A DNA stretch of 64,000 nt, taken from contig JAIXWG010000061.1 in NCBI GenBank assembly GCA_027482245.1, positions 1-64,000 of the forward strand, given 5' to 3'. Origin of the DNA: Acetobacteraceae bacterium (GTDB taxonomy: Bacteria > Pseudomonadota > Alphaproteobacteria > Acetobacterales > Acetobacteraceae). Made by a program: the position numbers and the translations under genes. This document shows positions 61,236 to 64,000 of this stretch, in pieces. Numbering within the stretch: position 1 is the first letter of the stretch; each line of letters begins with the position of its first letter. A model generated the notes under the pieces. That model was given only the letters and a program-made list of their open reading frames with translations. It was not told the DNA's origin and did no database searches.

Positions 61236-62078
61236 ATGCTGTCGATCAGGGCGATGCAACCCTTCGGGGCGGAAGTGCGGGGCGCGCCCGCGAACCTCGA
61301 ACTCGACGATGCCGATCTGGCAAGGGTGGAGGAGGCCTGGGGCCGTCATTCCATCCTGGTGTTCCGCGACATCGCGCCGACGCCGGCGCAGCAGATCGCC
61401 TTCACGCGGCGCCTCGGCCCGCTGCACATCATGCAGCCGCCGCAATACAACCTGGATGGCCATCCCGAGATCTTCGTCGTCGGCAATGCGACGGAGGAAG
61501 GCAGGCCGGTCGGCATGCGCGATGCCGGCATGGGCTTCCACAGCGACGGGGAGGACAAGGCCATCCCCAATGCGGGGTCCTTCCTGGTCGCGGTGCAGGT
61601 GCCGCCGGAGCGTGGCGACACGCTCTTCGCCGACATGGTCGCGGCCTGGGACGCGCTGGAGGAGGCGACGAAGGCAAAGCTGCGCGGCCGCCGCGCCCGC
61701 TTCAGCCGCGCCGCGCTGCATCACGTCCACTACCCGCACCTGCCGCCGCTGACGGAGCAGCAGCGGCGCGACCGCCCCGATGTCTGGCACCCCATCGCGC
61801 GCCGCCACCCCGCGAGCGGCCGCGTCGCGCTCTATATCGGCCGCTGGGCGGTGGAGATCGAGGGCATGGCCGAGGCGGAGGGCGAGGCGCTGATCGCCCG
61901 CCTCGTCGCTCATGCGCAGGAGCCATCACGGGTCTATCGCCATGCCTGGCAGCCGGGCGATGGCGTGCTGTGGGACAACCGCGTGACGCAGCACTGCGCC
62001 ACCCCCTTCGACAGCGCGCGCTACACGCGCCGCATGCACCGCACGACGCTGGAAGGGGAAATTCCCGTGCTGGCCTGA
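61236..62078 (+). CDS. TauD/TfdA-family Fe(II)/2-oxoglutarate-dependent dioxygenase
   Basis: This 280-residue oxygenase starts at ATG 61236 after GGAGGAAAC. The 2-His-1-Asp facial triad is visible: H102-x-D104 in GFHSDGED and H253 in TQHCATP, followed by the Arg region ARYTRRMHRTTL that binds 2-oxoglutarate. The N-terminus (MQPFGAEVRG, SILVFRDIAPTPAQQIAFTR) is typical of the family. It would hydroxylate and cleave an organosulfonate, aryloxyacetate or similar compound. It is divergent from the binding-protein gene and lies near a protocatechuate dioxygenase, consistent with aromatic acid use. Confidence 0.92.
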   Translation: MLSIRAMQPFGAEVRGAPANLELDDADLARVEEAWGRHSILVFRDIAPTPAQQIAFTRRLGPLHIMQPPQYNLDGHPEIFVVGNATEEGRPVGMRDAGMGFHSDGEDKAIPNAGSFLVAVQVPPERGDTLFADMVAAWDALEEATKAKLRGRRARFSRAALHHVHYPHLPPLTEQQRRDRPDVWHPIARRHPASGRVALYIGRWAVEIEGMAEAEGEALIARLVAHAQEPSRVYRHAWQPGDGVLWDNRVTQHCATPFDSARYTRRMHRTTLEGEIPVLA

Positions 62079-62085
62079 CGCATAG

Positions 62086-62115
62086 CCCTCTCCCCCCCCC
62101 ACAGGGGGGAGAGGG
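62086..62115. repeat. Inverted repeat, CCCTCTCC type, copy 1
   Basis: CCCTCTCCCCCC pairs with GGGGGGAGAGGG over 12 bp around a 6-base loop. It follows the dioxygenase stop by 7 bp and faces the end of the hydroxyacid dehydrogenase gene, so it may act as terminator on both strands. A related copy is at 63219. Confidence 0.6.
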
Positions 62116-62142
62116 TTGGGTGAGGGGGGTAGCGCCGACCCT

Positions 62143-63207
62143 TCAATACAGCCGAGGCTTGTCCAGCAGGTTGCGCATCGCCTCCGGCTTCCCGTCCAGC
62201 CACAGCGCGAGATTGTGCAGGAAGATGTCCGTGATCCGCCCGTTCTCGCCCTCCACCGTGCTGGCGGAATGGGGGCTGATCAGCACGTTCGGCATGTCCC
62301 AGAGCGGGCTTGCCTCCGGCAGGGGCTCCACCTCCGTCACGTCGAGCGCCGCGAAGGCGATGTGGCCGCGGCGAAGCGCCTCGATCATCGCCTGCTCGTC
62401 CACCACCTGGCCGCGGGCGATGTTCACCAGCGCGATGCCGGGCTTCATGGCGGCGATGGCGGCGGCATCGATCATGCGCTCCGTCTCCGGCGTATGCGGC
62501 ACGGTCAGCACCGCGGCATCCGCGCGGCCCAGCGCCTCATGCAGCGCGGAATTCGGCAGCACCTCGTCGAACAGCGCACCGTGTTCGCGGGAGAGATCCG
62601 GGTTCCGCGCGATGGCGATGACATGCATGTCGAGCGCCTTGGCGATGCGCGCGGAGCCGCGCGCCAAATCGCCGGCGCCGAGGATCACCAGCGTCCGCCC
62701 CGCGATCTCCTGCCCGCAGATCCGCAGCCAGCGATGCGCGCGCTGTTCCGCCCGGAGGTAGTCGAGCTGCCGGAAATGGGCGAGCAGCGCCATGAAGACG
62801 AATTCCGCCAGCGGCTGCGCGTGGACGCCACGCGCCGTCGTCACGATGACGGGGCTGTCGATCAGCCCGAGCTTCGCCACCGCCTGGCCGACGCCCGTGC
62901 TCGTCGTCTGGATCCAGCGCAGCTTCGGCATCATCGCGAGCTCGCTCGCGGAGGGCAGGTCGAAGGCGATGGTGGTGCGCGGCAGCAGCGCCTCCCACCG
63001 CGCCTGCTGTTCCGGCGTGCGCGTCAGCGGATGGCCCTTGTGGTCGTTGCGATAGCGCGTGGTGGGGAGCAGGTCGGGCTCGTAGAGGACCTCCACCCGA
63101 TCCGGCGCGAAGGCCGCCAGCCGCGCGACATGCTCGGCTTCGAGAGGGGAGGTGATGAGGATCGTCTCGCGCTGCATGATCGGCGGCTCCGTGGTGGCGG
63201 CGATCAT
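62143..63207 (-). CDS. D-2-hydroxyacid dehydrogenase family protein
   Basis: This 354-residue NAD(P)-dependent oxidoreductase starts at ATG 63207 (an ATG at 63177 is also possible). The Rossmann motif is TLVILGAGDLARGSARIAKA. The catalytic Arg lies in VNIARGQVVDEQAM, the Glu in DVTEVEPLPEASPLW and the His in ISPHSASTVEGEN. It is divergent in the N-terminal domain from the enzyme at 5115. The substrate is unknown. Inverted repeats of the CCCTCTCC type stand at both ends of the gene, and the upstream copy lies close to its ribosome binding site. Confidence 0.9.
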   Translation of the reverse strand: MIAATTEPPIMQRETILITSPLEAEHVARLAAFAPDRVEVLYEPDLLPTTRYRNDHKGHPLTRTPEQQARWEALLPRTTIAFDLPSASELAMMPKLRWIQTTSTGVGQAVAKLGLIDSPVIVTTARGVHAQPLAEFVFMALLAHFRQLDYLRAEQRAHRWLRICGQEIAGRTLVILGAGDLARGSARIAKALDMHVIAIARNPDLSREHGALFDEVLPNSALHEALGRADAAVLTVPHTPETERMIDAAAIAAMKPGIALVNIARGQVVDEQAMIEALRRGHIAFAALDVTEVEPLPEASPLWDMPNVLISPHSASTVEGENGRITDIFLHNLALWLDGKPEAMRNLLDKPRLY

Positions 63208-63218
63208 GCCTGGATACT

Positions 63219-63245
63219 CCCTCTCCACCCGCAGGGGGGAGAGGG
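63219..63245. repeat. Inverted repeat, CCCTCTCC type, copy 2
   Basis: CCCTCTCC pairs with GGAGAGGG over 8 bp around an 11-base loop. It is the same family as the copy at 62086. It lies between pcaG and the hydroxyacid dehydrogenase, 12 bp upstream of the ATG of the latter, and may end the pca message. Confidence 0.55.
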
Positions 63246-63253
63246 CTCTGTCC

Positions 63254-63862
63254 TCAGATGTCGAAGAAGACCGTCTCGTTCTCGCCCTGCAGGTGGATGT
63301 CGAGAACGTAGCGGCCCGGCGCTTCCCGCCGCGCGATCAGCGTCTGGCGGCGCGCGGGCTGTTCGATGATGCGCAGCACGGGGTCCTCCGCATTCGCCGC
63401 TTCCTCGTCGCCGAAGTAGAGCCGTGTCGAGAGGCCGATATTGATGCCGCGCGCGACGATCCACAGCGAGATATGCGGCGCCATGCGCTTGTGGCCGTGG
63501 CGGCCGGGCACGCGGCCAGGCTTCACCGTCTCGATCGCCCAGAGCCCGGTCTCGAAATCCGTGCCGGTGCGCGCCCAGCCGCGGAAGCCATCGGGCGTCG
63601 GCGTCGCGTGGTACACGCCCGCCGCATCCGCCTGCCAGATCTCCACCAGCGCGTCGCGCACCGGGCTGCCGGTGCCATCGAAAATGCGGCCCTCGATCCG
63701 GATGCGCTCGCCGGGAGTCGTGGCGCCGACCGGGGATTCACCGAGGTTGTTGTCGAAGATGTCGAAGCCGGCCTGCTTCGGAATCAGCCCGATATGCACA
63801 TAGGGCCCGGCGGTCTGGGACGGGGTTTCGGCCAGGTAGCCGAGCGCGTTGGGCGTGAACAT
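63254..63862 (-). CDS. pcaG: Protocatechuate 3,4-dioxygenase, alpha subunit
   Basis: This 202-residue subunit starts at ATG 63862, four bases after the pcaH stop. It has the intradiol dioxygenase pattern: LAETPSQTAGPYVHIGLIPK, ERIRIEGRIFDGTGSPVRDA, LVEIWQADAAGVYHAT, GFRGWARTGTDFETGLWAIE, HISLWIVARGINIGLSTRLY and a C-terminal LDIHLQGENETVFFDI. The alpha subunit lacks the full iron site, which is on PcaH. Together they cleave protocatechuate to 3-carboxy-cis,cis-muconate, the entry to the beta-ketoadipate pathway. Confidence 0.95.
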   Translation of the reverse strand: MFTPNALGYLAETPSQTAGPYVHIGLIPKQAGFDIFDNNLGESPVGATTPGERIRIEGRIFDGTGSPVRDALVEIWQADAAGVYHATPTPDGFRGWARTGTDFETGLWAIETVKPGRVPGRHGHKRMAPHISLWIVARGINIGLSTRLYFGDEEAANAEDPVLRIIEQPARRQTLIARREAPGRYVLDIHLQGENETVFFDI

Positions 63863-63866
63863 CGCC

Positions 63867-64000
63867 TCAGTTCCCTTCCAGCCGGTTCTCGAACAGCGTG
63901 GAGCGGCTGCCGCGCAGCACGATGTCCCAGCGATAGGCGAGCGTATCCAGCGGGACCGCCGCATCCAGGTCGAGCTTCGCCACCAGCCTCTCCCGCGCCG
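63867..64000 (-). CDS. pcaH: Protocatechuate 3,4-dioxygenase, beta subunit (partial)
   Basis: Only the C-terminal 43 residues are in the window, read on the minus strand from the right edge. They read [20 protein letters not shown] and end in ENRLEGN before the TGA at 63867. The YRWDIVLRG motif is the conserved C-terminus of PcaH. The iron-binding part lies beyond the window. It is the first known member of an operon with pcaG. Confidence 0.85.
   Translation of the reverse strand, partial: ARERLVAKLDLDAAVPLDTLAYRWDIVLRGSRSTLFENRLEGN

Noticed and set aside
59891-62761. A 956-codon plus-strand frame across the family-5 binding protein, dioxygenase and hydroxyacid dehydrogenase genes
   Set aside because: It lies antisense or out of frame to three recognised genes and shows no domain.

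Overview
The window is a 64 kb stretch of a very GC-rich bacterial chromosome. It carries many periplasmic binding proteins of the tripartite tricarboxylate family (TctC/Bug), an HWE-type histidine kinase, a protocatechuate dioxygenase and a densely overlapping GC-rich coding style. Together these suggest an environmental alphaproteobacterium, most likely of the Acetobacteraceae (Roseomonas-like). This placement is inferred from gene content only. No phage, plasmid, CRISPR or complete insertion sequence was seen.

Layout, left half. 1-7.6 kb: a truncated aldehyde dehydrogenase, a two-domain glycosyltransferase, a sulfotransferase-like protein, a D-2-hydroxyacid dehydrogenase, an SDR and an FMN reductase. 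7.7-12.0 kb: a complete sugar-type ABC importer on the minus strand, in the order ATPase, binding protein, two permeases. A strong hairpin lies between the binding protein and the first permease. 12.2-15.6 kb: a Bcr-type MFS exporter and an HWE histidine kinase, converging on a 163-bp palindromic MITE-like element. 15.7-17.7 kb: the E1 alpha/beta pair of a 2-oxo acid dehydrogenase. 17.8-23.6 kb: a protein built from two copies of one domain, translationally coupled to a thiamine-diphosphate enzyme, then an FMN glutamate-synthase-like protein and an acyl-CoA synthetase. 23.6-28.2 kb: a cupin, an operon of one amidohydrolase and two polysaccharide-deacetylase-like proteins, a GST and tRNA-Ser(GCT).

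Right half. 28.4-39 kb looks like one catabolic module. On the minus strand a crotonase, an ADP-forming acyl-CoA synthetase, two acyl-CoA dehydrogenases and an SDR form an operon. Divergent from it are two Bug proteins, followed by a TetR regulator, an SMP-30 lactonase and a third Bug protein. Four copies of a TGACCGATCGGTCA-type palindrome lie in the promoter regions, so the TetR protein probably controls the whole set. 39-45.2 kb: LysR, an LLM flavin monooxygenase with a small partner and a flavin reductase, a fused double SDR, an alpha/beta hydrolase and a Bug protein. 45.3-54.4 kb: a dipeptide-type binding protein, a 1867-residue serralysin-like RTX protein and an alpha-amylase. 54.5-64 kb: a GAF-EAL phosphodiesterase, YbaK, a Bug protein, a secreted alpha/beta hydrolase, an MFS transporter, another family-5 binding protein, a TauD-type dioxygenase, a hydroxyacid dehydrogenase and pcaG/pcaH (pcaH cut by the window edge).

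The overall theme is scavenging and oxidising organic acids and aromatic compounds. There are five Bug proteins and two family-5 binding proteins without membrane partners, CoA-dependent oxidation enzymes and ring-cleavage enzymes. Two macromolecule-degrading proteins, the RTX protease and the amylase, stand apart from this theme.
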